A stretch of DNA of 64,000 nucleotides, taken from positions 11,711-75,710 of the forward strand of contig LJUI01000001.1 in NCBI GenBank assembly GCA_001303705.1. Reading direction: 5' to 3'. The notes beneath the pieces were generated by a model, which searched no databases, was not told the DNA's origin, and saw only the letters and a program-made list of their open reading frames with translations. Below, in pieces: positions 34,125 through 43,840 of this stretch (the first letter of the stretch is position 1; each line of letters begins with the position of its first letter). This DNA is from a candidate division TA06 bacterium SM23_40. GTDB lineage: Bacteria > LJUI01 > SM1-40. A program made the position numbers and the translations under genes.

Positions 34125-35345
34125 CTATCGGCAGAGGCACGCCTCCTCCAGAATCCCCCATACTTCTTCTCCCACTTTCGTCCATTCTCGTGCGGGACTG
34201 ACAGTCTCGAGTGCGCCATCGGACAGTGTTCGGGCGTATTCAGGATGTTCGATCAGATACCTCATGGCGCGGGCAAGATCTGGTACATTGCCGGCCTCCA
34301 CCAGCAGTCCATTCCTCCCGTCGGAGACTATCTCGGGAATACCTCCTACGCGTGTGGCGATGACAGGGAGGCCAAAAGACATCGCCTCCAGCAGGACGAT
34401 TCCGTAGCCCTCCCACAGGGACGGCAGCACGAGGATGTCAGATCGTGCATACCACTCCGCAAGCACCGCCTCCTCGTCAATCCTCCCAACGAAGTGGACC
34501 CTCGTCCTGAGCCCGAGCCGGCCGACCAACTGCCGGAGGCTCTCGAAGTATTCCGGATCCTCATCTGTGTCCCCAACGATTCCCAATCTAACGTCGTGAT
34601 CGCCCAGCAGCGCCATCGCTTTGAGGAGATCCTCAAGCCCCTTGATCGGTTCGCATCGACCGACGAACAAGATGTTCGTCCGTCCTCTCGTCACGAGCTG
34701 CGGAATCGCCTGGGTTTGTGCAGAACGCCGGGGGGGGCTCAGTCCCGGGTGGACCACGCGAATCTTGCTGCGGTCGATCCCGAACTGCAGCACACCCTCA
34801 GCCGTGCTGCGGCTGTTCGCGATGATCACATCCACCTGCCGGAAAAAGTGCCTCACTGCGATCTGGTCGAGGACCCTGGCCAGACTAGACCGGAGAATCG
34901 AGTGATAGAAGAGATGACTCTGGACGATTCCCACGATGCGCACGGGGCGAAGTAGCTTCAGCACCCAATTGGCGATAACCACCCTCGGGTGATGATGGAA
35001 ATCCTCCAGCAACACGATCGGCCGTCCCTGGATACGCAGCAGTCTCCTCAGCAGCCACAGGTTCGTGAGGAAACTCGAGAGAACGACGCCACCCCGCCTC
35101 ACCCAGACAGGAAGATCGGAAAGTACTATCAGTCGTACGTCGCCCCACCCTCGTCCCGCGACGTACCGGTACACCTCGCTCAGGTATCGCTCGCCTCCTG
35201 TCCTCAAGGTCGGCCGGGAGGCGATAGCCACAAAGATGGTCTCACTCACCATCCCCGGGACCATCAGCCCTTTCCTACCCTGATCTATCCTCCGAGAGGT
35301 ATCTCCCCCGATGCCTTCAGATAGATAATCTCCCACCGAATTCAC
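34125..35345 (-). CDS. Family 4 glycosyltransferase
   Basis: About 406 residues. The GTG at 35345 overlaps the upstream stop by four bases, but the conserved fold only begins near MVSETIFVAIASRP, so an ATG at 35264 (after AGGAAAGGG) is a good alternative. The N-terminal domain includes VLLEDFHHHPRVVIANWVLK. The C-terminal domain has ILFVGRCEPIKGLEDLLKAM and ILVLPSLWEGYGIVLLEAM with the EX7E pair, and IATRVGGIPEIV. It is a retaining GT4 enzyme; donor and acceptor are unknown. Confidence 0.88.
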   Translation of the reverse strand: MNSVGDYLSEGIGGDTSRRIDQGRKGLMVPGMVSETIFVAIASRPTLRTGGERYLSEVYRYVAGRGWGDVRLIVLSDLPVWVRRGGVVLSSFLTNLWLLRRLLRIQGRPIVLLEDFHHHPRVVIANWVLKLLRPVRIVGIVQSHLFYHSILRSSLARVLDQIAVRHFFRQVDVIIANSRSTAEGVLQFGIDRSKIRVVHPGLSPPRRSAQTQAIPQLVTRGRTNILFVGRCEPIKGLEDLLKAMALLGDHDVRLGIVGDTDEDPEYFESLRQLVGRLGLRTRVHFVGRIDEEAVLAEWYARSDILVLPSLWEGYGIVLLEAMSFGLPVIATRVGGIPEIVSDGRNGLLVEAGNVPDLARAMRYLIEHPEYARTLSDGALETVSPAREWTKVGEEVWGILEEACLCR

Positions 35346-36541
35346 CTCACACCCTGCAGATGAGGTCGCAGCGCATCTTCCACCTGGCGAACTCGTTCGC
35401 TCCAGGTATGTCTTTCCGCCTCCTCCAATCTCCCACTGCGCGCAGCGACTGTGTCCTGTCTGAGTACCTGCTCCACGAGCTCAATGAACACATCATCGGT
35501 CTTCGCCACCTCCACATGGTTACGGAGTCGTTCCACATCACCGGTCGCCGTCGAAACAACTGGCTTCCCCGCGGCGAGGTAGAGAAGGAGTTTCTGCGCA
35601 TTCCGCGAGCGATTGGCATCGGTCGGTCTGTACAGCTGCAGACAGACATCAATATGCTTCAGATACCCTGCCAATGCCCCATAGGGCTTCCTGCCGAGGA
35701 AGTGGATCGAGGGATATCTTCTGAGCCTGCGGCGGAGACCCGGCTCCACCTTCACCGCCCCGATGAATACGAGTGACCACTCCGGGCGCGTCTGTGCAAG
35801 GCGCTCGACGAGCTCCCAGTGATAGCTGTTGTTGATTCCCCCTATCGATACAAGCCGCGGCCTGGGGATGTGGCGCAAGTCCGCTGGCTCCCCCTCTCCA
35901 TCACCTCCAAACACGTCGATGTCCACACCATTCGGTATGCGAATCACATCCTGCCGTACGCGCCGCCTCGAGATTTCAAGATAGTCCGAGACGACCGTGG
36001 CGACCTTTGCCGAGCGCGTGAACGACTGATCCGCGATGTAAAACCGCCGGCGCGCGTACTCGGGGTATTCCGCGAATTCGCTGAACTCCTCCGTACAGTC
36101 GTAGCAGAGCAGATTCCCACCAAGCCGCTCCGGCGTCTTGAGGGGGAGAAAGGGATGGCTGACCCACAGGAGCACATCCTTCACCCCGTATCGCTTCAGG
36201 AACCATCGAACGAGATAGACCTCAGCCCAGTGACGCATCTTCAGATCCAGGTCCAACAGGAAGCCGCTTCCCCGGAGCGGGATGGTGAGCGGAGTCAAGA
36301 CATAGACTTCGCGTGGTTTCATCTTGGCAACAAATCCCCGTCGCAGAACCCTGCGCCAGCGATGCCGCGCATCCTCATCTCCCCCCCCGAAGCAGAACTT
36401 GAGGAATGAGAACAACGTCAATGGCTGTTCGACATAGACGACGCCATCGAGTAGCTCACTCCGAGCAAGACGCCACATCAATTGCTGGCGACGCCTCCAG
36501 GCATCGTCCCAGTAGTCGCCAAAGCAGACGAGGACGGCCAT
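35342..36541 (-). CDS. Glycosyltransferase (GT-B, TuaH-like)
   Basis: About 399 residues from the ATG at 36541, which follows AGGAGGAG; upstream in-frame codons overlap the preceding gene. It starts MAVLVCFGDYWDDAWRRRQQ, a pattern of transferases that name a house or city fold differently from GT4. The C-terminal half has RPRLVSIGGINNSYHWELVE, SLVFIGAVK, and KLLLYLAAGKPVVSTATGDVE. It is a clear paralogue of the enzyme at 40314-41675, sharing the RPRL..G, TRPEWS/TRPDWS and YLAAGxPVVST segments. The substrate is unknown. Confidence 0.82.
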   Translation of the reverse strand: MAVLVCFGDYWDDAWRRRQQLMWRLARSELLDGVVYVEQPLTLFSFLKFCFGGGDEDARHRWRRVLRRGFVAKMKPREVYVLTPLTIPLRGSGFLLDLDLKMRHWAEVYLVRWFLKRYGVKDVLLWVSHPFLPLKTPERLGGNLLCYDCTEEFSEFAEYPEYARRRFYIADQSFTRSAKVATVVSDYLEISRRRVRQDVIRIPNGVDIDVFGGDGEGEPADLRHIPRPRLVSIGGINNSYHWELVERLAQTRPEWSLVFIGAVKVEPGLRRRLRRYPSIHFLGRKPYGALAGYLKHIDVCLQLYRPTDANRSRNAQKLLLYLAAGKPVVSTATGDVERLRNHVEVAKTDDVFIELVEQVLRQDTVAARSGRLEEAERHTWSERVRQVEDALRPHLQGVR

Positions 36542-37779
36542 CTCCTCCTCCTGGTCTTCCCATTCGATCGGTCTCGGCCACCTGTGGCTTCGCGGACAAT
36601 CTGCCGGTACGTCTCTGTGAATTGGCCGATCCGCTCGTTCCACGTCAGTCCCGCGCCCGTAGCACACGCACCGTCCCTCAGCCGCCGGCCCAGGGCATCA
36701 TCGCTCAGGATCTCGATGATGGCCTCCGCCAGCGCGCGCTCGTCCCCAGGGGGTACGAGCAAGCCGTTCCGCCCGTGCCGCACAATCTCCGGTATTCCAC
36801 CCACCTCGGAGGCCACCACCGGAACCCCACATGAGAGTGCCTGCATCAGCGCCAGCCCCATCGGCTCATTCAACGACGGCATCACGAATAGATCGGCGAG
36901 GCCGTAGTAGGAGGGCAAATCCTGATAGGGGACATGCCCCACGAATGAGATGGAGTCCTGGATGCCCTGAAGGCGCGCCAGTTCCTCACACCTATCCCGC
37001 TCGGGGCCATCTCCCACCATGACAAAGTGAGCATCCGGTGCGTTCTCGAGGATGTGAGGTATGGCCCGCACGAGAACCTCCGGACCCTTCACCGGCCTGA
37101 ACCCTCCCACGAACAGACAGGCCCGTCCCCTCGGACGCACGTGCCTACCAACCGCCGGGGCGCTTTGCACGGCGCCATTCCGGCGCCCACCCCTTCCACC
37201 CGCTGACGCACCAGGAGCAAAGAGCTCAGAGTCAACGGGGTTGAAGAGTAACCGTATCTTGCGCGGCGGCGCCCCGCCGCGCAGGGCGCACTCGACCATC
37301 TCTCGACTCGGACAGATGACGAGATCGGAGGCCCGACACACATATCGGTTGGTGAGCTGGAAGATCTGCGCAGCATGCCACGCATAGTCTCGGTCCCGGC
37401 CGGGGCTGAGAATCGATGCCTGCATGGTGAAGACGGAACGAACGCCACTCACGCGACAGAACAGGTCAACGCCGAGAAAGGCAACTGAATCGTGCACATG
37501 GACGACATCGACCGGGTCCCTCTGATGCAACGATAGGAGCTTCAAGAAGATAAACAGAGGCTGCGGCAGACCTACAACGTCCGGCACCCTGACATATCGA
37601 ATGCCGTCGCTGCCAGTACCATCCTGGACATCGCGGCTTATGACGCTCACTCCGTTCCCCTCACCTGAGAGATATTTCGCCAGATCCCTCACATGGGTCG
37701 AGACACCCGTCCTTCCCCCCACCTCACTCACCACGAGTGACACATGCAGTCGATTCCTCACGGTACGGCTCCGCGCCAT
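36478..37779 (-). CDS. Family 4 glycosyltransferase
   Basis: A 433-residue GT4 enzyme. The N-terminal domain has VSLVVSEVGGRTGVSTHVRD and VDVVHVHDSVAFLG. A 20-residue low-complexity arginine/glycine insert (around 195-215) sits before the C-terminal domain, which has ACLFVGGFRPVKGPEVLVRA, HFVMVGDGPERDRCEELA and FVMPSLNEPMGLALMQALSC. The EX7E first glutamate is in NEPMGLALMQ, where the second glutamate is replaced by glutamine, a known variant. Its 3' end overlaps the next gene by 64 bases. Confidence 0.88.
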   Translation of the reverse strand: MARSRTVRNRLHVSLVVSEVGGRTGVSTHVRDLAKYLSGEGNGVSVISRDVQDGTGSDGIRYVRVPDVVGLPQPLFIFLKLLSLHQRDPVDVVHVHDSVAFLGVDLFCRVSGVRSVFTMQASILSPGRDRDYAWHAAQIFQLTNRYVCRASDLVICPSREMVECALRGGAPPRKIRLLFNPVDSELFAPGASAGGRGGRRNGAVQSAPAVGRHVRPRGRACLFVGGFRPVKGPEVLVRAIPHILENAPDAHFVMVGDGPERDRCEELARLQGIQDSISFVGHVPYQDLPSYYGLADLFVMPSLNEPMGLALMQALSCGVPVVASEVGGIPEIVRHGRNGLLVPPGDERALAEAIIEILSDDALGRRLRDGACATGAGLTWNERIGQFTETYRQIVREATGGRDRSNGKTRRRRWPSSSALATTGTMPGGVASN

Positions 37780-37784
37780 ATCAT

Positions 37785-39032
37785 CTATCTCCTGAAGTGG
37801 CGGAGTACCTTGCGAACAGCAGAGACGACATCTTTCGCATCCTGATCGTGCATTCCGGCCGTGAGCGGGAGGGAGAGTGTCCTCGCAGAGACATCCTCTG
37901 CGTTCGGGAAATCCCCCCTACGATGGCCCAGCCATTCGCGATAGAACGGATGAAGGTGGAGCGCTATATAATGAATCCCGGTTCCGATATTCTCTGCAAG
38001 CAGCGCCCCGGCGACCCGATCCCTATCTACTTTCAGCGTATCCAGGTTCAGATGGACGACGTACAGATGATGGGCGTGCCGGATCCCGGATATGACCGAT
38101 GGCAGCATCAAGTAGGGTGAAGGACGGAACGCACGATCGTAGATCTCCGCGATCTTCCGTCGGCGCCTACGGAATCGCTCTATCTTGGAGAGCTGATGAA
38201 TGCCCAGTGATGCCTGAACATCCGTCATGTTGTACTTGTACCCTGGTTCCTCGACCATGCTCAGCGTGAGCTTGGACGAGTTGTACCGCCCCCAGGCATC
38301 GCTCGACAGGCCGTGGAGCCTCAGGCGCCTGATCCTCTCGGCCCACGTGCTGCTTTCGGTTGTCACCATTCCTCCCTCGATGGTCGTGATGTTCTTGTTC
38401 GGATAGAAACTGAAGGCAGTCAGATGACCGAGGCTCCCGACTTTCTGACCGTGATACATTGCTCCTACGGCATGTGCCGCATCCTCGACGACATCGAGGT
38501 CGTGCCGATTGGCGATTCCCATGATCTCGTCCATCTGGCATGGCTGTCCGGCAAAGTGAACCGGCACGATCACCTTCGTTCTTCGGGTGATCGCCCGCTC
38601 GATTGACTCCGGATCGATATTCATCGTCTCCCTGACTATGTCGGCGAACACAGGTGTAGCGCCGAGCTGGACGATCACATTCACGGTCGCAGCGAACGTG
38701 AGAGGACTCGTGATCACTTCGTCTCCCGCCCCCACGCCGAGCGTGCTGAGGGCAAGGTGGAGCGCCGCTGTGCACGAACTCACCGCAACCGCGTGTGATG
38801 CCCCCACATAATCAGCAAAACGTCGCTCGAACTCCATCACTTTGGGCCCTGTTCCGATCCAGCCGGAACGCAGCGTATCGACAACTTCATCGATCTCCTC
38901 CGGGCCCAGGAGGGGAGCGCCGAATACCAGGAACTGTTCCCTCGTCGGACTGCCTCCTTCGATCGCCAGGTCGTCGAGATGTAGGCTCTCGTCGCGCGAA
39001 GGAGCGACTGCGGCTCCATACTCATCTCTCAC
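37785..39032 (-). CDS. DegT/DnrJ/EryC1-family PLP aminotransferase
   Basis: About 415 residues if translation starts at the GTG at 39032, two bases after the stop of the upstream glycosyltransferase; the frame is open to 39119 but those codons overlap that gene. PLP motifs are present: VSSCTAALHLALSTLGV, DEVITSPLTFAATVNVIV, VVEDAAHAVGAMYHG, and the lysine in FSFYPNKNITTIEGGMV. The family makes amino sugars such as perosamine or bacillosamine. It is a paralogue of the aminotransferase at 21345-22634 but clearly diverged, so the glycan probably contains two different amino sugars. Confidence 0.9.
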   Translation of the reverse strand: MRDEYGAAVAPSRDESLHLDDLAIEGGSPTREQFLVFGAPLLGPEEIDEVVDTLRSGWIGTGPKVMEFERRFADYVGASHAVAVSSCTAALHLALSTLGVGAGDEVITSPLTFAATVNVIVQLGATPVFADIVRETMNIDPESIERAITRRTKVIVPVHFAGQPCQMDEIMGIANRHDLDVVEDAAHAVGAMYHGQKVGSLGHLTAFSFYPNKNITTIEGGMVTTESSTWAERIRRLRLHGLSSDAWGRYNSSKLTLSMVEEPGYKYNMTDVQASLGIHQLSKIERFRRRRRKIAEIYDRAFRPSPYLMLPSVISGIRHAHHLYVVHLNLDTLKVDRDRVAGALLAENIGTGIHYIALHLHPFYREWLGHRRGDFPNAEDVSARTLSLPLTAGMHDQDAKDVVSAVRKVLRHFRR

Positions 39033-39034
39033 TT

Positions 39035-40207
39035 CTACCACCAGCCTTTCCTTGCCATTCTCTCGGTTTTCAGAAGATGTTCGAGATGTTCTCCCACCTG
39101 GCGCCCTGTCCGCTCCCATGTCAGTTCCTCTCTCACCCTCTCCAGACCTCTCCGCCCCATCTCCAGAGCCAGCGATCTATCAGCCAAGAGCCTCGTCATT
39201 GCCTCAGCGAGCTGCGGCACATTCCCGGGGTCAACGAGAATGCCGGTCACGCCGTCGATCACCGCCTCAGGGATTCCTCCGGTCCTCGAACCGATAGCCG
39301 GGAGCCCGCACGATGCGGCCTCGCAGAAGGCGATACCGAAGCCCTCCACATCACCTGAATCCTCGGGCCCCAGCTCTTCTGCCGGCATCACAAAGAGGTC
39401 AGCGGCGCGGTAATACGCAGGAAGCTCGCCCCGGCCAACGTAGCCGACAAAGCGGACGTGCGCATCGAGCCCACACTCCCGCACAAGAGCGCGAAGCCGA
39501 CCCTCCTCCGGACCTCTCCCGACGATCACGTAGACGACGGGCCCGATCTTCTCCATCACCGCTGGCAGCGCCCGGATCACCGCCGCATGCCCCTTTCGCT
39601 GGGCAAGCCGTGAAACGGTGATCACTATGGGACGACCGTCGAGTTTCTGTTTTCGTCGCACCTCACCGGGGTCCACCTGTTGATTGAACAGTGCAGCATC
39701 GACACCCGGGTGTACGACCGAGACTCTCTCGGCCGGATACCCACAGGACAACAGACGGTTGCGTGTATGGTCACTGTTCACCATGACGGAGAGTGCGCTA
39801 AATAGGATGCGCCGCCCGATGAGAGCATCGACCGTCGAACGCGTAAGGCAGTACCGGAGATCAGTCCCGTGGATCAGTATGACGTATGGAAGTCCGAGCA
39901 GGCGACGGCAGAGAAGCGGCGAGAGCGCATGCGTCGTCATGAGATGCCCGAGAAAGACGATCTCCGGCCGATATCTCCTGACGGCCCGGCTGAAGGCCTG
40001 TGCCGTCCCGATTGCAGCGAACCGCCGCGGGCGTGAGTAACGCTCCACTCGATATGACTGATTCTCATCAGTACCGTTGCGCGGTCCAGGAGCAAGTACC
40101 GAGACCTCGCTTCCGTGTCGGTGGAGCGCGGACGCCAGCTGATGGACAAACTCAGCTGTACCCCCGACGCACGGGGGAAAATCTTGTGTCAAGATCACGA
40201 TTCGCAT
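39035..40207 (-). CDS. Family 4 glycosyltransferase
   Basis: A 390-residue GT4 enzyme starting RIVILTQDFPPCVGGTAEFVHQ. It has LIHGTDLRYCL, then the C-terminal donor domain with VITVSRLAQRKGHAAVIRAL, VYVIVGRGPEEGRLRALV, and SGDVEGFGIAFCEAASCGLPAIG holding the EX7E motif, followed by TGGIPEAVIDGVTG. It is closest in this window to the enzyme at 29028-30239. Probably cytoplasmic and membrane-associated. Confidence 0.9.
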   Translation of the reverse strand: MRIVILTQDFPPCVGGTAEFVHQLASALHRHGSEVSVLAPGPRNGTDENQSYRVERYSRPRRFAAIGTAQAFSRAVRRYRPEIVFLGHLMTTHALSPLLCRRLLGLPYVILIHGTDLRYCLTRSTVDALIGRRILFSALSVMVNSDHTRNRLLSCGYPAERVSVVHPGVDAALFNQQVDPGEVRRKQKLDGRPIVITVSRLAQRKGHAAVIRALPAVMEKIGPVVYVIVGRGPEEGRLRALVRECGLDAHVRFVGYVGRGELPAYYRAADLFVMPAEELGPEDSGDVEGFGIAFCEAASCGLPAIGSRTGGIPEAVIDGVTGILVDPGNVPQLAEAMTRLLADRSLALEMGRRGLERVREELTWERTGRQVGEHLEHLLKTERMARKGWW

Positions 40208-40313
40208 CTTATTAGGGTAGGTGGCAACACGCTACACAGGCCGGAAGGAGATCTCGTTCCGCAACGTGAGTGCGGACACAATAGTCTCTCGGCCGATCTC
40301 TGCCTCCGTGCCT

Positions 40314-41675
40314 TCATTGATTGATCCCTCCTGCGCCAGCCGTTCCCCTGACCGGCTCCGGCGAGTACGGAGCCGGTTCGACATCGTACGGCCACGGCAC
40401 AGAGGGAATCGACCTATCCCCTCCTCTCGCCAGTCCATGATGAGAAGGAGGAACCTGCCCGACGCGGCCCTCCCCACAGAGGTTGCGGCCCGCGCGCTTC
40501 TCTCCGAGCACCGAACTGAGTGTCTGGAGCATTCGGCCGGCGAGACGGTCCCAGGAGTGGTCTCGCGCGACCGCCATTCGCCGCTGTCGGCCGGCCTGAC
40601 TGCACTCGGCTATCGCTGAACCGATTGCCCGCCTGAATTCATCGATTCCATCAGCAATCCAGACTACATCCCTCATGTCCTCGAGTTCGTGCAGCGGAGT
40701 GCTGACTACCGGGAGGCCCGCAGCCAGATACTCCCACAGCTTCAGGGGATTGCGATGCTTGTTAAACCCGTTGCGCTTGTATGGTATGAGGCCAACGTCA
40801 AACGCACGCAGATACCCAACAAGGTCATCGCGACGCTTTGCGCCAAGTACGTGGAGATTGGCGCGACCACGGAATGGAGCGAGCTTCTCTTCGGTTGTCC
40901 CATCGATTGGACCAACGAAAACGAAGGACCAGTCCGGTCTCGTCCGTGATAAGCCCTCCAGTAGCTCCAGATCGAGGGCATCCGACAGCCTGCCCACGTA
41001 CCCCAACCTCGGCCTGGGGACGTGGCGTATCTCCTCGGGAAGGGAAGTGTTCGGATCTGCGGCACGCGCCACGTTCTGGAAATCGACGCCGTTAGGTGCG
41101 TACTCGATCCGCAATCCCTCTCTCCTGCGATCCTCAATCAATGAACGAGCAGTGGCGAAGACGAGATCTACCCGCTCGAGGAGCGCAGCTTCCATGGCGG
41201 CGACCTCCGGTATTGCTATACCGTCCCAGTAGTTCAGCCGATATTCATCGAAGCACTCGTATACGACGAATTCCTCGCCCGCCATGCCCAGATTGTACAC
41301 CTGGTCCGGGCGGTACATCCAGGCCACAACAGGGTCGTCAGCGCCCCCCACCAACGAGAGAGCCCACCGTACCTGCCGCTCGACAATCGACCGCCACGTC
41401 CTGTTTCGCCTCCCCCTCCGCCCGACAAATGGCAGCCATATGTAAGGGCGCGTAAGAAAGATGTTCGGGGCAATTCGCTGGTGGAATGGCTGCCCCACTC
41501 CTCTGTTGGTCCGCGCACTCCCCCGCAGCAGATGGCGTAGTGACCTGGGAGGAGAGACACAAAGCAGATTTGCACACCCCAGTCCGCTCCGCGCCAGCGC
41601 TTCGAGCATGGGACGTCGGTGGAAATGCTCCCATTCTCCCAGGAGGTACACCACGATCCTGATACCAGTCGCCAT
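40314..41675 (-). CDS. Glycosyltransferase (GT-B, TuaH-like)
   Basis: About 453 residues from the ATG at 41675. The N-terminal domain starts RIVVYLLGEWEHFHRRPMLE, with VYECFDEYRLNYWDG before the hinge. The donor domain has PRPRLGYVGRLSDALDLELLE, RTRPDWSFVFVGPID and LWEYLAAGLPVVSTPLHELE. It is a paralogue of the enzyme at 35342-36541. The last 60 residues are arginine/glycine/proline-rich and look disordered. A gap of about 105 bases separates it from the next gene and holds nothing I recognise. Confidence 0.82.
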   Translation of the reverse strand: MATGIRIVVYLLGEWEHFHRRPMLEALARSGLGCANLLCVSPPRSLRHLLRGSARTNRGVGQPFHQRIAPNIFLTRPYIWLPFVGRRGRRNRTWRSIVERQVRWALSLVGGADDPVVAWMYRPDQVYNLGMAGEEFVVYECFDEYRLNYWDGIAIPEVAAMEAALLERVDLVFATARSLIEDRRREGLRIEYAPNGVDFQNVARAADPNTSLPEEIRHVPRPRLGYVGRLSDALDLELLEGLSRTRPDWSFVFVGPIDGTTEEKLAPFRGRANLHVLGAKRRDDLVGYLRAFDVGLIPYKRNGFNKHRNPLKLWEYLAAGLPVVSTPLHELEDMRDVVWIADGIDEFRRAIGSAIAECSQAGRQRRMAVARDHSWDRLAGRMLQTLSSVLGEKRAGRNLCGEGRVGQVPPSHHGLARGGDRSIPSVPWPYDVEPAPYSPEPVRGTAGAGGINQ

Positions 41676-41787
41676 CGATCCCCCCGATCTCACGATCCTG
41701 CCGCCGCTCCCCCGCCCGGGCTTCCCGCAACTCCCCCTCAGTCCGGCCCAGCCTTTCTACACTGTTCACTACTGCTGACCAGCCGTC

Positions 41788-42939
41788 TCACGGTCTGTCC
41801 GTTCTCCGCACCTGATCCCAGAACCTCACCTGCTGTTGACTCACCTCACACGTGACATCTTCCGTCGAGCTCCCACCCGCATCGTGCAGGCCACCGATCC
41901 GCGCACTCCGACGGCTCACGGCGACTTTCATCAGTTCCTCGTACAGGTATTCGATGTACCTTTGCTCTTTTCCCCTACCGGAACCATCATGGCTCTCAGG
42001 CCCCCTGTTTCTCCGAAGAGCATCGAATACCGCTCTGTCGTCGTACAGCCGCATCGCCCTCGTCCTTCTCCTCGCGGTGACCACGCGAGGCCACCTGAGC
42101 GCAATGTCGAGATGAGCCAACATTCGACTCACATCGCCTGACACTGCTGCCTTGAGAACGCGCAGTGCGAAGAACGTGAGACATTGGCTCAACATCGTAT
42201 GGTTCTCGATATTCTTGAGGACGAACAGGGTCCGCACACGCTCCTCCACTCGTCTCCACTTCCTCGAAGGCCCACCTCCCCGCCCCAGCGAGGCTCCGCC
42301 AATGTGAAAGACCACACTGCGTGGCTCGAAGATGACGCGCCATCCGAGAAGCCAGGCAGCATAGGAGAGATCCAGGTCCTCGTATAGACACTTCCAATAG
42401 AGACTGTCGAACCCTCCCAGCGCGAGGAACTTCTCTCTGTCGAGAGCTGCCGCGCCACCGTGAGCGAGCAGGGTCAGTTGAACACCCGGCGATGAGAAAT
42501 CAGGCCTGGTATGCAGCACGCCTCTGCTGAGGATCGGATACCTTCTGCACCCGAACCGTTCAGTGGGCTTATCAGATCGGATGTGCGGCGTTACCGCAAA
42601 GACTCGCCGATCGGAGAAGTGCTCCAACAACGGAGGCAGGAAATCGGGCTCAACTATCACATCGTTGTTCAGAATGACTACCCAATCCGTCTCACACTCG
42701 GAGATAGCGTCGTTGAATGAGAGAAGATACCTATTGCGTGTCTTTCGCCTGACTTCAACCTGAGGGAAATCCCGTCTCAGCAGCTCCACGCTCCTATCCG
42801 TGCTGGCATTGTCGACCACGACTACGCAATGCTCCTGACCGCCGAATCTCGACGCAGCCACGACGCTGGGAAGGCACTTTTCGAGCAGTGCCGCGCCATT
42901 ATGGTTGAGCACTAATAGGGTCGCCCGCCTGGATGACAT
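41788..42939 (-). CDS. Family 2 glycosyltransferase
   Basis: A 383-residue GT-A enzyme. It opens ATLLVLNHNGAALLEKCLPS, has VVVDNASTDRSVELL, and the metal-binding DxD-type site in WVVILNNDVIVEPDFL. The acceptor region GGFDSLYWKCLYEDLDLSYAAWLLGW contains the catalytic-base ED pair. It belongs to the rhamnosyltransferase-like GT2 group. After the catalytic domain there is a basic C-terminal extension of about 100 residues without a recognisable fold. Its start overlaps the stop of the upstream GT2 gene by 41 bases. Confidence 0.9.
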   Translation of the reverse strand: MSSRRATLLVLNHNGAALLEKCLPSVVAASRFGGQEHCVVVVDNASTDRSVELLRRDFPQVEVRRKTRNRYLLSFNDAISECETDWVVILNNDVIVEPDFLPPLLEHFSDRRVFAVTPHIRSDKPTERFGCRRYPILSRGVLHTRPDFSSPGVQLTLLAHGGAAALDREKFLALGGFDSLYWKCLYEDLDLSYAAWLLGWRVIFEPRSVVFHIGGASLGRGGGPSRKWRRVEERVRTLFVLKNIENHTMLSQCLTFFALRVLKAAVSGDVSRMLAHLDIALRWPRVVTARRRTRAMRLYDDRAVFDALRRNRGPESHDGSGRGKEQRYIEYLYEELMKVAVSRRSARIGGLHDAGGSSTEDVTCEVSQQQVRFWDQVRRTDRP

Positions 42940-43840
42940 CCTTCATTCCCTCTTCCATTGCCCGTCTCATAAGGTACTGATACACCCCACCCGCAACCAT
43001 CTTCGTCTCCAGTGCTGATCCCAATCGATAGGAGAGACCATATCTATATCGAGAGGCCATCCGCCGCCATCGGAGAAGCCCACCGCCCCGTTTCACTCGC
43101 GGCCAATCATCCGTCTTTCGACAGTACATGACATACGACGCCCCCACCCGTCTCATCCTGTCGATTGCCTCATCGAGCGACGTGGGATGCCAGTGGTAGC
43201 CCACCGCTTCTCGACGATAGACGATGCGGAGACCTTGCTGTACAAGGCGTCGCCCGAGCTCGATATCTTCATACGAGGCGAAAGGAAAATCCTCATCAAA
43301 TGATCCATATCTATCCAAGAAATCCTTGTTTAGTGAGATGTTGGACGTGTAGAAGTGCTGATACGGAACATCTTCTTGATCTTCGATCGCCCAGTACTTG
43401 AACTGCGGGCCGCCGCTTTCGAGCCACGCCATGAACGGCGTCACCGTAATCTCGGGCGCCCAGGTGACATGCCCGAGGACCGCGACATTCTCGTCCGGCA
43501 TGCTCCGGTGGGTGGACATATGCGTACTCAGCATTCTCTCGGAGGCAATGATGTCATCGCCGGTGAAGAGGACAACCCTCCCCCGTGCGTACTCGAGTCC
43601 TCTATTCCTGGCCGCAGCAGGCCCCCGCGTCTCTTGCCTCACATAGAGAATGGCTCGATCTGTCCCTGTGGCTGCCTCATGTACTGCACCGCACGTATCG
43701 TCCGTACTTCCGTCGTCCACGACGATCACCTCATAGGCCAGACTCTCGGGCTCCTGACCCAGCAGTGCCTTGAGGCATCGCCGCAATACTGCACTTCTCG
43801 TGCGAGTCGGTACGATCACTGACAGTTCCGGCCTATCCAT
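42899..43840 (-). CDS. Family 2 glycosyltransferase
   Basis: A 313-residue GT-A enzyme starting LSVIVPTRTRSAVLRRCLKAL, with VIVVDDGSTDDTC, GPAAARNRGLEYARGRVVLFTGDDI (the DD metal site) and GSFDEDFPFASYEDIELGRRL (the ED catalytic-base region). It is a typical inverting GT2 of polysaccharide repeat-unit assembly. It is co-translated with its neighbours: 8 bases overlap with the GT4 gene upstream and 41 with the GT2 gene downstream. Confidence 0.92.
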   Translation of the reverse strand: MDRPELSVIVPTRTRSAVLRRCLKALLGQEPESLAYEVIVVDDGSTDDTCGAVHEAATGTDRAILYVRQETRGPAAARNRGLEYARGRVVLFTGDDIIASERMLSTHMSTHRSMPDENVAVLGHVTWAPEITVTPFMAWLESGGPQFKYWAIEDQEDVPYQHFYTSNISLNKDFLDRYGSFDEDFPFASYEDIELGRRLVQQGLRIVYRREAVGYHWHPTSLDEAIDRMRRVGASYVMYCRKTDDWPRVKRGGGLLRWRRMASRYRYGLSYRLGSALETKMVAGGVYQYLMRRAMEEGMKDVIQAGDPISAQP